Shown here: positions 49,476 to 63,974 of the stretch, one piece after another | How positions within the stretch are numbered: the stretch's first letter is position 1 | Layout: every line of letters starts with the position of its first letter | Source of the DNA: Eudorina sp. 2006-703-Eu-15 | Lineage: Eukaryota; Chlorophyta; Chlorophyceae; Chlamydomonadales; Volvocaceae | Length of the DNA stretch: 64,000 nt | Reading direction: 5' to 3' | Assembly: GCA_003117195.1 (NCBI GenBank) | Contig: BDSI01000038.1 | Location: forward strand, 372,001-436,000 | Made by a program: the position numbers and the translations under genes | Notes under the pieces: model-generated | Databases searched by the model: none | What the model saw: the letters and a program-made list of their open reading frames with translations, nothing else | Told to the model about the DNA's origin: nothing

Positions 49476-52400
49476 GCGGGATGGAACAGCATGTGGCCGG
49501 CGGGAGGCTGTGTGGGCGCAACGCGGCTCGGAGGCTGCGCGTCGAGAGCGGCACCTGCGGGGAGACGTGTAACGCAACGTGTGTGTTTCGCATCGTGTGC
49601 ATCCCCCTCCCGTCCCCTCCTCCCCAATGACACCGCGGGGGTCAACCAAGCTAAGCGCACCTGACACGCACACACGACACAAAAAACGTATCAGCAAGTC
49701 CCAACATCAGCGAGCTACCTAAAAAAGCAGCACATAACTGCAGCTTGGAGGTTTCGCAATCAGCCAGTTGGGGCAGCGGCCGTTACCACATAACCCGGTA
49801 AGCAGTTTTCACTCAACACGGCGGCGTGGGGAGGGAGCTGGGGTGGGTGGGCACTAGATGATGAGATGGCGGGCCCTCGTCGGGTGGGTGACCCCCCGGG
49901 GGGGTGGCCATGTCCATGTCGGGAGGGGATCCTGGGCAGAGTGGCTAGGGTTGCCTTTCCAGGCCGTCTTCAGCTGGTATCTTTGCCCCTCTGATGAGGG
50001 AGAGCGCCAGGTCTCTAGGGAAACGGTGTTGTTTGGGGGGATTCAGGGATACGGCCCGCGGGGTTTCAGGGATACGATCCGGTGGGAGCGTGATAAGGGG
50101 GGCCGCTGAAGGGCGGGGACGAAGAGTGGGGACTGCTGATGGTTGGGACGGTGGCGCTTCGGGCCGCTCGGTGACAGGATGCAGGTGGGGTTGGGTACGT
50201 GTTCTGGCAGATTCATCCGTCCAGCCGGGGATGATGGATGGGGGGTGGGGCGGGCTGCTGGTCGGGACTCGGGGATGGGCGTGTGAAGGAAGGGCCGGAA
50301 GTACAGCAGCAGGGGATATTACCGACGGCCATCACTCGGCGACGCGACCGACCGCTACTCGGCGACGACCGACCACCACGACGGAGAATCAATCTGGCAG
50401 TGACCCATCTTTACGAGTTAGCTATGTGAGACAGCGCCGGAGACAGCGCCCGAGACTTAAATGTCACCTGTACATCACAGGATTACGGTGTGTGGACACG
50501 GACGACTCAGCTGCATGGACAGATTGTGTTCGTTAAGGCGTGCAGCAAAGCAAGAAAGCAATGCCCCGACCCTCGAGACTTGAAATCACCCTTGGGGGAC
50601 ATGTCTCTCATCAGTGGATTTCAGTCCTTTCCGCGCGGCGGCAGTCACAGGCAGTCAACTCCGGCACACCGCACGGTTATATATCAATACTCGATGGATG
50701 GATGGGCCGTGAGACCGCAAGCGAAAACGTACAGGACACTCTTTCCCGGGGCCCTCGGGCCCCCTGCCATAGGCATACACACACACACATCAGTCAGCGT
50801 CATTCCCGGCGAGACATTTAGGCGATACACACCTACGGCCAGGCGGCAGTGGCACTCTGCGGCTACATCCACATCAGGCGCCACATGATACCTATCTCGC
50901 GTATCTCTCCCTCCCTCTCCTTCTGCCCTACCACTGCCACTGGGAGGGAGGGAGGGAGGGCCCGTCCCATTTGCAGCTGTGCGCTCATCCGCGGGGGGGG
51001 GGAAGAGGGGGAGGGGGGCGGCCGCGGTGTCCACCAAGACCAGGACCTACCAGTGCCGCACCCAACTGCTGCACCAAACAAATCAGATATTCAGATTCGC
51101 GATGCACCTCACCTCACCTCACGACACGAGGTGCGGCGCACCCGCCACCCCTAAACCCCGATCCGAAGCGCAGTGGGGGGAACAGGGCCCCCACCGCGCA
51201 GTGGGGAGAGTGTACCCTTACAGGTACGGATACGGGTACGGCACGGTCGGCTCGTTCAGCATTTCGAGTCGGTCGACAAGTCTCCTACACCGTCCGTCCG
51301 CCGGGGGGGAGAAGAAGGGTGGGGGGGGCAGCACTGCAGCTCGGCGGTGTCAAGTCACACGTCGGTTCGGGTCGGAGTCGCGTTCTCGAGGGCAAAATCC
51401 CTCCTCCGATGACAGCGTACGACAAGGTGCCACGTGCTGGAACCAGTCATGTGCAGCGCCCCCCACCCCCACCCCGCGCTGGACATGATATCGGGGGGCG
51501 CGCGCGTTCGGCCAAGCCTTCCCCCTCACCCGCGCCCCTTCTTTCCCCCCTCTGCAATGCGCGAACCAGGCGAGCTCGTAACCCCGGACGGGCGGTCGGT
51601 CGGCGCGCGACCAGGTAATCGCACCCGTGCATGCCGCAGGCGGGACGATGCATTCACATGACGTACATGGCGCATGGTGCATGGCTCATGCACGCGTACC
51701 TTCAAAAAAAATCTGTTTGCGCACATGCACACATCTGCAAAATCTCAATGCAATGCGCACCAGGGCATACACACGCACCGACAGTAACACCCCCGGCTCG
51801 CACGCGGCATGCTCCCAAGTAGCCGGGGCCCCCTCCCTCCCTATCTTGTGTGAAGAATCGTCTAACCAAACACCACCCACCAGCCCCGCGCGAAATCCGG
51901 GGGAGCCGCGCAGTTCCTGGGGCGCCACCCGCTGTTCACCCCTCCCTTCCCTGTACCCTCCGGCGCCCCCCCCCGCCCCGCGGCTTCCCGGTGGAACCCC
52001 CCAACTACCTTGCCCTCACAGCACAGGTATGCACGAACAGCAACACCACAACAACGCAATGCACGACGGCGTCTTCGGTCCCTCGTCTCGTCAGGCTTCG
52101 GATACACCTCCTCCCCCTCCCCCTCCCCCCAGACGGCCTGCACATCGGCTCCCGGAGGAGGCGCAGCGTCCTAGCTCCCCCCCCCTCCACTGCACTGCAC
52201 TCCACCCCTGCCCACCCACCCCATCTGTCTGTCTTCTGGTTGGCGGACCGCAGCCGCAGTTTTGTGCAGTACCGCAATATAACCAATAACCAATACCCTC
52301 TTTCAAACGACATGGCAGCACGCCCACGCCCACGCCCTCGACGCCCTACGCCGGCGCTCTAACAGAACTCCGAACGCTGAAGACACAGCACCATACCCCC

Positions 52401-52949
52401 CATGACCTAACCAGCACGGCCCGATCGGGCCGGGGGCCCCACCTCCCGGCGCCCTTCACACCATACCCCAACCAGAAACCACACGACACGACACGACGTG
52501 ACACCGCGCGCTAAAACACAAGACACGAGACGCAAACAAGTTCACAACCACGAACCAACACCACACCCAGCCGCCCGTCCAACGGCGGCAGTTGCATGTC
52601 GCATCGCCGTCCAGTGTGTACCGCTGGCCCAGCGGCTGAACCCCCCGACGAAATCCCCCCCTGGACTCTTCAGTACAGATTTGGCAGATGTACGGCGATG
52701 TACACACCGGCGGCGTGTCAGATGTACACACCGTACGACGCCGCCAGCGCGAAGACGACGACGAGGCCCAAGTTGGCGCCGCGCCGTGACGTCGTCGGCA
52801 CCTCTCGCTCCGCACCCCCCGCGCAAGCAAGCCCGCGCGCCGTCCATCATTTCAACTCTCCTCGGGCGGCAGCGCACCACGTCGTCGTTGCGCGTTGGAC
52901 GCGATAGGTAACAACACACATCGAGCGGGCATATGTACACCAAGACCTC

Positions 52950-52983
<34 letters not shown>

Positions 52984-53450
52984 CGCTCCTCCTTCGAAGG
53001 CCAGCCGCCGCAGACGCCAGCCGGGGTGAGCGGGCGGGCGGGCGGGGCCCGAGGACCGCCCTCAAGACGCCCGAGGCCCTGCAGGCCGGCGACGGGTCCC
53101 CGACGGCCCCTCCGTAGCAGCAGCAGCCCGTCTCCGTGCCGGCCCTATCCCGCCCCCCTCCGGCGCCCGCATTCGGCAGTGCCAGCCAACCCCCATCTCT
53201 CTAGGGGCACACCGCGCCGACCGCCGAAGAGACTCACGGGCACCGAAACCAAATCGCGTGTCCGGTACTCGGTACTAGCACGTCGGTCGCCCGGCTTGCT
53301 CCGCTCTCCCGTGACCCTCCCTCGACCCTCCACTGTCCTCCACTAACCACGACCTTCCCTCCACCACTACCCTCCACCCTCCACCACCACCCTCCACCAC
53401 CACCACCACCACCACCACCGCCCGACGCGCGCACTGCCCGGCGCGCCCCG
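49476..53450. other. 4 kb without a recognised gene
   Basis: The left end holds the eL6 3' untranslated region, and the right end must hold the 3' untranslated region of the ankyrin-RING gene. Between them the many overlapping ORFs are Pro/Arg-rich composition artefacts. No splice-consistent gene was found. Short CTG (52952-52981) and CCA (53380-53420) triplet runs are present. Confidence 0.4.
49568..49572 (+). terminator. TGTAA poly(A) signal of eL6 gene
   Basis: TGTAA 93 bases after the stop codon, at the usual distance for Chlamydomonas-type mRNAs. Confidence 0.7.
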
Positions 53451-54031
53451 CTACACGCGCCGGATGAATTTGAAGCCGCCAATCATGCCCCGGCAGAAGG
53501 GGCACAGCGCTGGCTTGAACGTGTTGAGCTTGCAGAGCTCCCGGCTGCAGTCCGTACACAGCCGGTGGCCGCACGCCTGGATGCTGAGCACGTCGGGCTG
53601 GTCGAAACACACCCCGCACGTGCCCTCGCCGCTCTCTGAGGCCGCCTGCGAAGACAGCGTGCGGAGCAGCTGCCCCGCCAGGTTGGCGGACGCGGCCGTG
53701 TTCGTGGCCGTGGCCGTGGCCGTGGCCGCGCCGCCGGGACCCGAGGCGGGGCTGCCGGCGCCCGCCTCCTGCTCGAAGGGCGACCCCGCGCTCGGCGGCG
53801 GCGGCGGCGTCGCCGCCGCGCCGCCCGCCACCGCCCGCGGGCTCGACAAGCCGTTCGCGTCGAGCGAGGTACGGATAGCCGCCGCCGCCGCCGCCGCGAC
53901 GATGCCGTGCAGGTTGCCCTCAGCGCCGCTGGTGCCGCCGGCCGGGTGTTGCGCACTGGCCGCCGGAGCCGGGGACCGCAAGGAGCTGTTGCTGAGCAGC
54001 ATCGGCGGCACGGGCAGCGCCGCCAGGGCGT

Positions 54032-54062
<31 letters not shown>

Positions 54063-55972
54063 GGCGGCGGTGTTGGCCTCCGATCGCGCCCGTGACATCA
54101 GCGCCTTCTCAGCGCCCGACGCGCGGCGCGAAGCGCCGCCGCCGCCCGACGCGGCGGCCGCCGCCGCGACGGTGCCAGCGGCCTGCTCCGAGTGGTCTCG
54201 GAGCAAGTCCTGCAAGTCCAACCCATGGGTCAACTGCAGCAGCCTGTAGCGGCGCAGCACGTGCTGTGGCGCCTCCACCAGGCTCGCCAGCATCGCCAGC
54301 ACGGCGCCGTCGACCTACTCCGCCTCCCAGGCCGGCGGCGCCGCCGGCGGCAGCGCCGCCTCCGCGCCGCCGCGCGCCAGGGCCGCCACGCTTATGGAGC
54401 TGCGACGCAGCGACGACGTCTGCGCGCTGGGCGGTGCAGGACCGTCCGCATCCGCGTCGTCGTCGACAGAGTCGATGGGGCTGATGCCGCCTGACGGCGG
54501 CGCCGGCGCCCCCAGCGCCGCCGCCGCCGACGGGCGCCGCCGCGCCGACGACGGCACCGTCACCTCCACGTCCCATACCTCCGTCGAGGCGCGGGACTCA
54601 ATGCAGCCCGGCGGTACGGCAGTGGGCAGCGACGGCGCGCGCGAGCGCGGCAGCGACGGCGCCGGCGGCAGCGTCTCCGACGGCGCGGTGGTGGCCGCCG
54701 CCGCCGCCGCCAGGGAGGCGGGCGCGACCGCCTGGACGGATCCAATGTACGGCGATCCCGAGTCGGGCGTGGGCAGGTCGCCCGCGGTCGATGACGCGGC
54801 GGCGGCGCCCGCAGCTGACTGCTGCTGAGTCGCGGACCTGCGCCAGAACGGCCTACTGCTGCCCCCTCCGCCCGCACTGGGGATGCGGCCCCGGCTCGGG
54901 GTCGTGGGCGCCGCCTGGGTATTGGAGCCCCGCCGGCCGACGACGGCCGTGGCAGGGTCCCCCGCGGCCGCGGCCGCGGCCGCGGCGGTCTCGCCCGCGG
55001 CGGCCGTCGCGGCGGCGGCGGCGCCGCGGGTTATCTCCGGCGGCGGCTGCATGGCGCTCAAGATCGCATCCAGATCGTCCCCCAGGTCGGCGTCGAGCAG
55101 CGGGTCGTCGTCGGTGGCGGCGGCGGCGCCGGGCGGCGCCGCCGCGGAAGACCCCGCGCCGCCGTTCAGCGTGGCGTTGCTGCGCCGGTTCTTGCCGCCA
55201 CCCAGCAGGGCGCGCAGGCTGCGAGAGCGGCTGGGCGCCAGCTGCGGTAGGGATGCAAAAAGTCGGTGGGTCAATCGGTTGGTTAGTTGGTTGCTTGGTC
55301 GGTTGGTAATGACGGGGCGCATCGCGCATGCGGGGAAAGGGGTGGGTGTCCAAGCAGCCGCCGCCGGCCTATCCTATCCCAGCGGGGGATGCAAACATCC
55401 ACACAGAAAAGTTTCGATAGCAGACAGCGACAGCGGCAGCCCCACCCGCGGCTGCCGCGGCCGCCGCTGCGCGCGAATGCACCCCCTGCATTGGATCACC
55501 GCCGCGGGGCCCCGCCGTCTGAGACAGGGCGGCTGCCGCGGCGGCTGCGACCCAGCTCAGCTCCTCCCAAAGCCCGAGCACCGGCTCTCCCCCTCTCCCC
55601 CCTCTCCGCCCCCTCCCTCTCCGCTCTGCCGCACGCACACACCAGGAAGGGAGTGGAGAGCGGACGGGGCCGGGGAGGGGGAAACCGCGCACAGGGCCCG
55701 CCTCCCACCTCCCCCGTTGAATATGTCTACCAATGTCTTATACTCCCCGCTCCCCGCGACCCGCACACCTTGTTCGTGAGGCCGGCGAGCCCGCCCGCCC
55801 CCGGCGCCTTGCCAGCCCCCCCTCCGCCCCGCGCCAGCACCGCCAGGCTGACGGAGGTGTTCCCCGTCGCCGGCAGCGGAGAGCCGCCCTGAGCCCCCTG
55901 AGCAGCCGCCGCGCGGTTGCGCGCCAGCACCGCCAGGCTCACCGACGCGCTGCCCCCGGGCAGCAGCGCCGC

Positions 55973-56003
<31 letters not shown>

Positions 56004-59000
56004 GCGGCAGCACTTGCGTCATCGAAGGGCTCCGCGGCGAAGAGGGCAAAGGCCGAGGCGGCCTCGTTGAACGTCGGCACGCGGCCGTTGGGCCCACCGG
56101 CGGCGCTGGGCCCGCCGGCGGCGTTGGCCGCGTTGACTGAGGCGCCGGCGGCGGGGAGGAAGGGCGAGATGGGCGCGGGCGGGAGGGGCAGGGCCGCCGG
56201 CTGCGGCGCGCCGCTGCCGGGGGCGTTCTCCTCCGCGGTCGGGGGCCGAGCTGCCATGTCCTGGGGGGTGCGTAAAGAGAGGTGCGGGTGGGAGGGTGTA
56301 GGGAATTGGTAGACATGTGCAACTGCGCTGCTGCCAGCGCAGGAGGTGCAGGTGCAGGTGGGAGGGTGAGGCGGCGGTGGTGGCGACGGGAGCGACCCGG
56401 CGCACCCGGCGACGCGGTGCCCTGCGCGCACTGGATCGTTCCGAGTGGGAGGGAGGAGCACTCCCCTCTGGCGGCAGGCAGGGGCGAGATGGAGTGCTCC
56501 CCTCCTCTCCTCCGAGCGCCGACCCATCCACCCAACGCGTCAGTCGGGGCCTCTCGCTCTGCACTGACCCGTTCCCTTTCCCTGGAGCGACACACACACA
56601 CACACTTTTCTCTTACACGCTTCTTCACACACACACACACGCGCTTGTTCATGGGCGGGTTTCTCATTCAACACACACACACACACACATGATCAGCGGC
56701 TCAGCTTTTCTCTTTGATAACACATGATCAGGTCTCCGCGCACATCCCCATGTGCACACACCTTGGTGACCACCGGCACCGGATCCACCGCCAGCGCCTC
56801 CCTCTCCGAGTCCGCCCCCGACGTGGCCGAGGATTTGCCCGAGGAGGGCGCGGAGGAGGTGGGCTTGCCGGCCGCGGAGCCGCCGTTCGCGACCACAACC
56901 GCCGCGGCTCCGGTGCCAACAGCCGCCGCCACGGCCGCGGTCGCACCCACCCCGCCCCCGCCTCCGCCACTGCCGTCGGCAGCCCCGGCCGGCACCGCAA
57001 CCACGACCGGCACCGAGGCCAAAGCCGGCTGCACCCCGGAGATACGATCCGCAGTAGCAGGAGGCTGCTGCTGCTGCTGCTGTTGTGTTGCCGCCATCAC
57101 GGCAGCGTCCAACGCTGTAAGCGCGGCCGTGCTGCCGTGCAGCGACCGCTCGTTGGCGGAGCGCAGCCGCGCGGTCGCCGCCGCCAACACCTGCTGCGCC
57201 GCCGCGGTGGCGGCGGCGCCGCCGGCGCCGCCGGCGGCGGCCTGCCCCGTGGCCGCCGCCACGACGGCGCCGGACAGGGCGCTCAAGCCGCTGGATCTCG
57301 TGCGGGTGGCGGTGACCCCGCCGCCGCCGCCGCCGCTAGATGCCGTACCGCGCGCCACCGTCGTCGCCATCGCCGCCAGCGCCCCCTCAATGTCCGCCAC
57401 GAGTTTGGCCTGCAGGGCCTTTGCCGCCATCGCCGCGAGTTTTGGCACGCCGTACAGCCGCGACTCCATCTCCGCCGGGGACAGGATGAAGGAGAAGGGC
57501 ACATCGGGATGCAGCATCTCGGTCAGGTGTTGGTGGTTGCGGGCAACCGCCACGTGATACGGTAGTTGGCGGTTGGCGTTGACGTGGCGCCGGGGGTCGC
57601 GACGGCGGCGGTCGGTGATGGGCGGCGCGTCAGCGCCCTGAGGCGGCTGGTACTGCACCTGTCGGGCGACCGACCCATGGGTTGGTTGGCGGGCGGTGCG
57701 AGGGGCCACGTCAAGAGTCCAACCGTCGCGGAAGAATCCACAGAGGAGGAGGCGAGGGATAGAACCCTAGGTCAGTGATCACGCGGCAAATGTGGTCTGC
57801 CGCCCGCCGACCTGCGCCCCCCCACCGCCCCGGGGGACGCAGGGCGGCGAGCGGCAGTGCGACAGTGCGGCAACCCCCCGGGTCTGCCCCAAGGACCGGG
57901 AGAAATCAAATCAGGGGGATTTAGGGTCCCAGCCGTCAGTAGGGGGAGGGGAGTGATGACAACAGGGAGGGAGGGAGCTAGGGGTCCACAGGACCGCCCC
58001 GACACGACCTAGAGTCCATGACCCGCTCCTCTTCACCCCCAACAACACCTACCAACGCCGGGCACCTGACTTACAACCACGAACACAAACCCACGCGGCC
58101 TCACGGCGGCGGCCAGCACGTGGTGTGGTGCGGTGCGGCCCGGCATACCCAACAAGCGGACGCACCGCCCTCACCCCGCGCGCGCGTCCCGTGGGGGGGA
58201 GGGGGGGAGGCGGCGTGCGGTGGGGGGCGGAGGGCGGAGCCCCGTGGGGGGGAGGGGGGGAGGCGGCGTGCGGTGGGGGCCGGACGGCGGAGTCCCACAC
58301 CGCCGGGCCGCACTCCACACACATCCCCTCCCACGCCCTCCCCTCCCCTGCCCGCCCCCGGCCCCCCTCTCGTACCGTCCTGCCGCCCTCTCACTCACAT
58401 AGGCCGACAGCAGCAGCTTCGTTATGATCTGGTTGCCCTTGTGCGCCGCCAGGTGCAGCGGCGTGCACTTGAGGCACGACACCACCCAGTCGCTGCCGCA
58501 CGCCACGTTGCGGGCCGACAGCGACGCCTCGTACGAGGTCAGCGCGCGGACGGCAGTGGCGCTGCCCGCCCACACCGCGTAGTGCAGCGGCGTGTAGCCC
58601 GAGTCGTTGCAGATGTCCACCAGGCTGGGGTCCGGCCGGGGTGGGGGCGGGGTTGGGGGTGGGTTGAAGCGGGGTGGGGGTGGGGTGGGGCGCAGGTGCG
58701 GGGAGGGGACATCCTTGGGGCCCCTCCAGACCGAGCCAGGGACCAAACGGCCTCGGCGCCTCCGACGCGGCTCAGACAGGGTGTCCGTCCGTCCGTCCGT
58801 CCTTCAGCCGGGACACACACCATCGCCGACTGGCTCAGCGGACAGAAGGCAAAGTGGCAACCCGGTCGGACAAGGCCGATGCCGCCTTCGGTGCCACAGC
58901 CGGCGCGCGGGCCGCCCGTCAGGCCCTCGGCCGGCCCCGCCCGGGTCCGACGGCGGAACCGCCGCCCCACCGGGACGTGTCCCCCCGGCGTGTCCTCTGA

Positions 59001-61230
59001 CCGGTCCCCCCCAGGGGTACCCGGGCCCCGGTCCAGCGCCGAGTCCGGTGCCGCACCCCATCCGGCACCGGACCCTAGATCCCTGTTGCAATGGGTATTT
59101 CAGAGCCCACGCACCCACCCACCCAACCCTGTACCCACCCCGCCCACCCAGCTGTGCGTGTTAGCCAACCTCTGTCTGGAGGGTCAGGCAGCCAGCGCAG
59201 CCATTCCCGTGTACGACTTCGGCCCGCCCCCCTCCCCGTCGTTGGGGTCTCGAGGCCCCTTGGCGCTGCTGCAGCCACCCACCCACCCCGCCTACCCGCC
59301 CACCCACCCCACCCACCCACGCACCGTGTCCTGTGTGAGTTGGGACGCCGAAGCGCATCGCCCGCGGGCGCCGGCGCGTTGTGCGAAATGATGACCCGGA
59401 TGACGTCCACGTGGCCCATGCTGGCCGCGTAGTGGAGCGGCGTGCGGCCGCCTGAACACGAGCCAGGGGCCAGGGACCAGGGGCCAGAGGCCAGGGGGCG
59501 CAACCGGTCGGGGAAGGGGGGCTCAAGGTGGCAAGCTTCAAAGGGTGTACGAGCGGCACGTGGGGAGATGCTGCCGTACGAAGCCGTACGGAGGGCTGCT
59601 CCCGCAACCCTGGGAGCCCAAGCGTCCTATGGCAGCAGTCGACGTCGTCCCGACATGGCCCCGGGCCACAACTCCTCAACGGTGGTCGAGATGTTGCAGT
59701 GGGAGCAAGGGCTTAACAGACCCTCGACCGTTGCAGTGGGAGCAAGGGCTTAACAGACCCTCGGCCGTTGTGGCGATGTTGTGGAGCGGAATGGGCTGTC
59801 GGCTCCTGCCGCTGCGCGCCTTCCAGGCTACCGTCAATTGTGTTTTCGACAGGATGGCCGCCCCACCCCGCGTGTGCTCCATCGCATGGCCCACGTGTAT
59901 CGGCCTCTGTCCGCTGACCGCTGTCCCCACCCCGCCCCACCCCGCCCCATCCGCCCGACGCCCACCAGCGCTTCCTCCCCCCGGGGCGCCCTAGAGCCCC
60001 ACCCCCGCGCCGCCCTGCCTGTCCCCCTTCCCTGCCCTGCCCTCCCCTCACCCAGCTCATCCCAGGCCCAGGGTGTGGCCCCCAGCTGTAGCAGCCTCTC
60101 CGCGACTTCGTGGTGGCCGTAGATGCACGCCAGGTGCAGCGGCGTCTGGCAGCGCGCGTCCTGCAGGTTGGCGAAGGCGCGCAGCAGCGCGTCCGTGGAG
60201 TGGCCCATGCTGGATTGGGAGGGGGAGGGAAGGGGGGGCCCGGCGGGGCGCGGGGCGGGGCGGGGCAGAGACGGAAGAGGCGCGGAGGAGGTAAGGATAG
60301 GGAGGGATGCGGGTCAGCAAGTGGGTCAGGCAGGGGGATGGACGAGGGTGCGCGGGTCCGGGTGGGTGCGGCGATACGGTTGCCGGGGGGGGGGGGTCGG
60401 AGCGCAGGGACGCTAGATCCGGTGATATGGGTTTTGCGCGCTCCAACAGACCCGGTGGTGGCGTTGACGGTGGAGCTGGCGGCAAGGGGGACACACCGCC
60501 GCGGACGCTGATGCCGGGGCCTGACCGCTCGTGTGTGGATCCCGGGGGCCAACGGGCGCGGATGCGCGCGTGCCAATCCATTATGTCGCATAAGGGGCGG
60601 TGCGACTACGTCCTGATGTGCAGCACGTAACGTTTAGTGTCGAGAGTCAGGCTCCGCACGTAAGAGTCCCGTGTCGCACGTTCGTGTGGTCACGCCCGCC
60701 AGGCAGTGGCCTGCGCCTGGAGGCCAGGGGTGTGGCATGAGACTTGAATGAGACGACCCCTGGCGCTCGCACTCAATTGCGCACCGCAGCAAGCGTGACC
60801 ACTTGTCAGGGCCAGCAGGGTTGAAGCGTACGGCCTCCACAACGGTATCCAGCACATCCAGCCGGCCGTATCGGGCTGCGAGATGGAAGACGCTCTGTCC
60901 ATTCCAGGTTTGAACTTTGCAAGCCCATTCTACGTCCCGCAAAATTGCCTGGGGCCGTCGTGATAACAGGCATGGAGGGGGCGGTCTAACGAAGTCTGAA
61001 CGACGTCAACACCAGTAATACCTTGCGCACAGAGGCAATAAAAGAGGAAACATTTACCGAACTTTTGAAAGTCTATGCCCGCTCCTAAAAATCCTGAAAG
61101 AAGGAACTAACGGAACTGGTGACCTTGCATAAATAGCGCTAACCTGTTGAACCAAGCGACAATCGCCATCCTTTGCAGCTTTTAGGAATGCTGCCTCCTC
61201 GCGCCCAGCTTTTGTGCAGCTGGCCCCCAT
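53451..61230 (-). CDS. Ankyrin-repeat RING E3 ubiquitin ligase, XB3/XBAT type, with an in-frame TAG
   Basis: Eight exons keep phase (61144-61230, 60758-60948, 60052-60209, 59325-59451, 58399-58624, 56762-57637, 55769-56260, 53451-55241), giving 1315 codons if the TAG at 54315-54317 (codon 1028) is read through. It starts MGASCTK, with Gly2 and Thr6 fitting N-myristoylation and Cys5 fitting palmitoylation, as in plant XB3/XBAT proteins. Ankyrin repeats follow: SVFHLAARYGRLDVL, TPLHLACIYGHHEVAERLL, TPLHYAASMGHVDVIRVI, TPLHYAVWAG, TPLHLAAHKGNQIITKLL, PYHVAVARNHQHL. A long Ala/Gly/Pro/Ser disordered region then leads to a C-terminal C3HC4 RING (C1261, C1264, C1276, H1278, C1281, C1284, C1299, C1302). 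The exon 2 donor (GTCGTC) is weak and least certain. It would act as a membrane-anchored ligase. The internal region is far longer than in plant relatives. Confidence 0.82.
54315..54317 (-). other. In-frame TAG inside the last exon of the ankyrin-RING gene
   Basis: The coding strand reads GAG TAG GTC GAC with open frame for over 300 codons before and 286 after, including the RING. The sequence shows one stop only. Possible causes are a base error, a real truncating allele, or a 75-base in-phase intron from a GTGGCG donor ending in this TAG. Confidence 0.85.
55714..55741 (-). repeat. Dispersed repeat B copy
   Basis: Minus strand ACATTGGTAGACATATTC, in intron 7 of the ankyrin-RING gene, same strand as the gene. 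Confidence 0.6.
56298..56341 (+). repeat. Dispersed repeat B copy
   Basis: GTAGGGAATTGGTAGACATG then GCGCTGCTGCCAGCGCAGG, in intron 6 of the ankyrin-RING gene, antisense to it. Confidence 0.7.
58188..58293 (+). repeat. 52-54-base direct duplication
   Basis: Two tandem copies containing GGAGGCGGCGTGCGGTGGGG followed by CGGAG lie in intron 5 of the ankyrin-RING gene. Confidence 0.8.
59694..59767 (+). repeat. 37-base direct duplication
   Basis: Two near-identical units containing GCAGTGGGAGCAAGGGCTTA lie in intron 3 of the ankyrin-RING gene. Confidence 0.9.
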
Positions 61231-62409
61231 GGCTCAACACCCCATGCGATCAGTCGCAAATGTAATTGTGTAAACCCCATCAAATACTCAATAGCTGTGT
61301 GGCAGATTTGTAACCGTGTCATGAGAACAGCGTGTTGAGAGAACTTCTGCTTCCATGCAGTACGACAGCAGTAGTGTAGTAATGAGGTCCGGAAGGTGGT
61401 GGAATGCTGACAGCTCGTACATGACTTCAGTTAGGAACATGGTTATGTCGGTATTGGACTTTCGTCATCAGCACGTCAGTACAGTGATACTGATAGTATG
61501 CAGCATCATGGTTGCGCCATCGCGTGAAAGGCTCTTGCGTTAAGACACCGTACCGAAATCCGCATTTCCATTGGCGTATCTGACATCGCAACATGGCTAA
61601 CTCTTCATCTTGGAGTGCCTATCCATCTTCAATTCCCTGTCCTCAGGAATCCCGTCAATTTGAAAACGTCTATGGCTTCTTTCAAGTTACCATGTAATTG
61701 CGTTCCGCTGATTGTTGTGTCTGCATGCCAACTTCCAGGTAACTATGCAACCAGGGCCATGTCGTGATTGCGTGAATGTTTCGTCTGCACGCCATGTATG
61801 CAGTATCAAGGCTATCAGGATTTCCTCCATGTCTGTGGCAAGGATCAATAGCGCACTCGTATATGTTACATTGTGTGCACGATCACTCATCGCGTCTCTC
61901 ATCATCGTGTCACCACGACAACGCTTCCAAACAGTGGATCCCGTCCACTCTCGCGGTACAAAACCTTCTGTACATCGCCAGAACAGGCGTCCGATACACT
62001 CTTCTCAAACACCAAACACCAGCCCACAGCCCAACCCTTACGGTGGCCACGACTCGGAAAAACCACCACGAAGGAACGGAGCGAACAAAACGGCCGAGAT
62101 CCCGCGAGGCGCGAGTGCCTTCCGTACACGAAGATCTGGAGCAAAATCCCCTCGTGCAACGTAAGGATATATCCGAACTGCTATCTAACGCAAGCGGCGC
62201 ATAGAAACACGCAACACAAGCATATCGATCGCAGTCAACTGCGCGCCCCAACTCCAGCCCCACATGCATGGCTACCAGTGATCAGGCAAACGAATGCCAA
62301 TCAACTAGCACCCATTTCGACACCCCTCCGTAACCGAACCAACGGCCCTTCGGCATCACATTGGACGGCGCTACGACGGTCGAGTTAACAGGGAAAGGGA
62401 TCGGGGTGC
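61231..62409. other. Intergenic, GAPDH 3' side to ankyrin-RING 5' side
   Basis: About 1.2 kb of more even composition. It should contain the 3' untranslated region of the GAPDH gene and the promoter of the ankyrin-RING gene. No ORF has family features and no TATA element stands out. Confidence 0.4.
61866..61870 (-). terminator. TGTAA, possible poly(A) signal of GAPDH gene
   Basis: Minus-strand TGTAA about 540 bases after the GAPDH stop. Plausible but distant. Confidence 0.35.

Positions 62410-63974
<1,565 letters not shown>

Noticed and set aside
56714..57565. Plus-strand ORFs of about 280 codons
   Set aside because: Antisense shadows of exon 6 of the ankyrin-RING gene, whose minus frame carries the ankyrin and Gln/Gly tracts.
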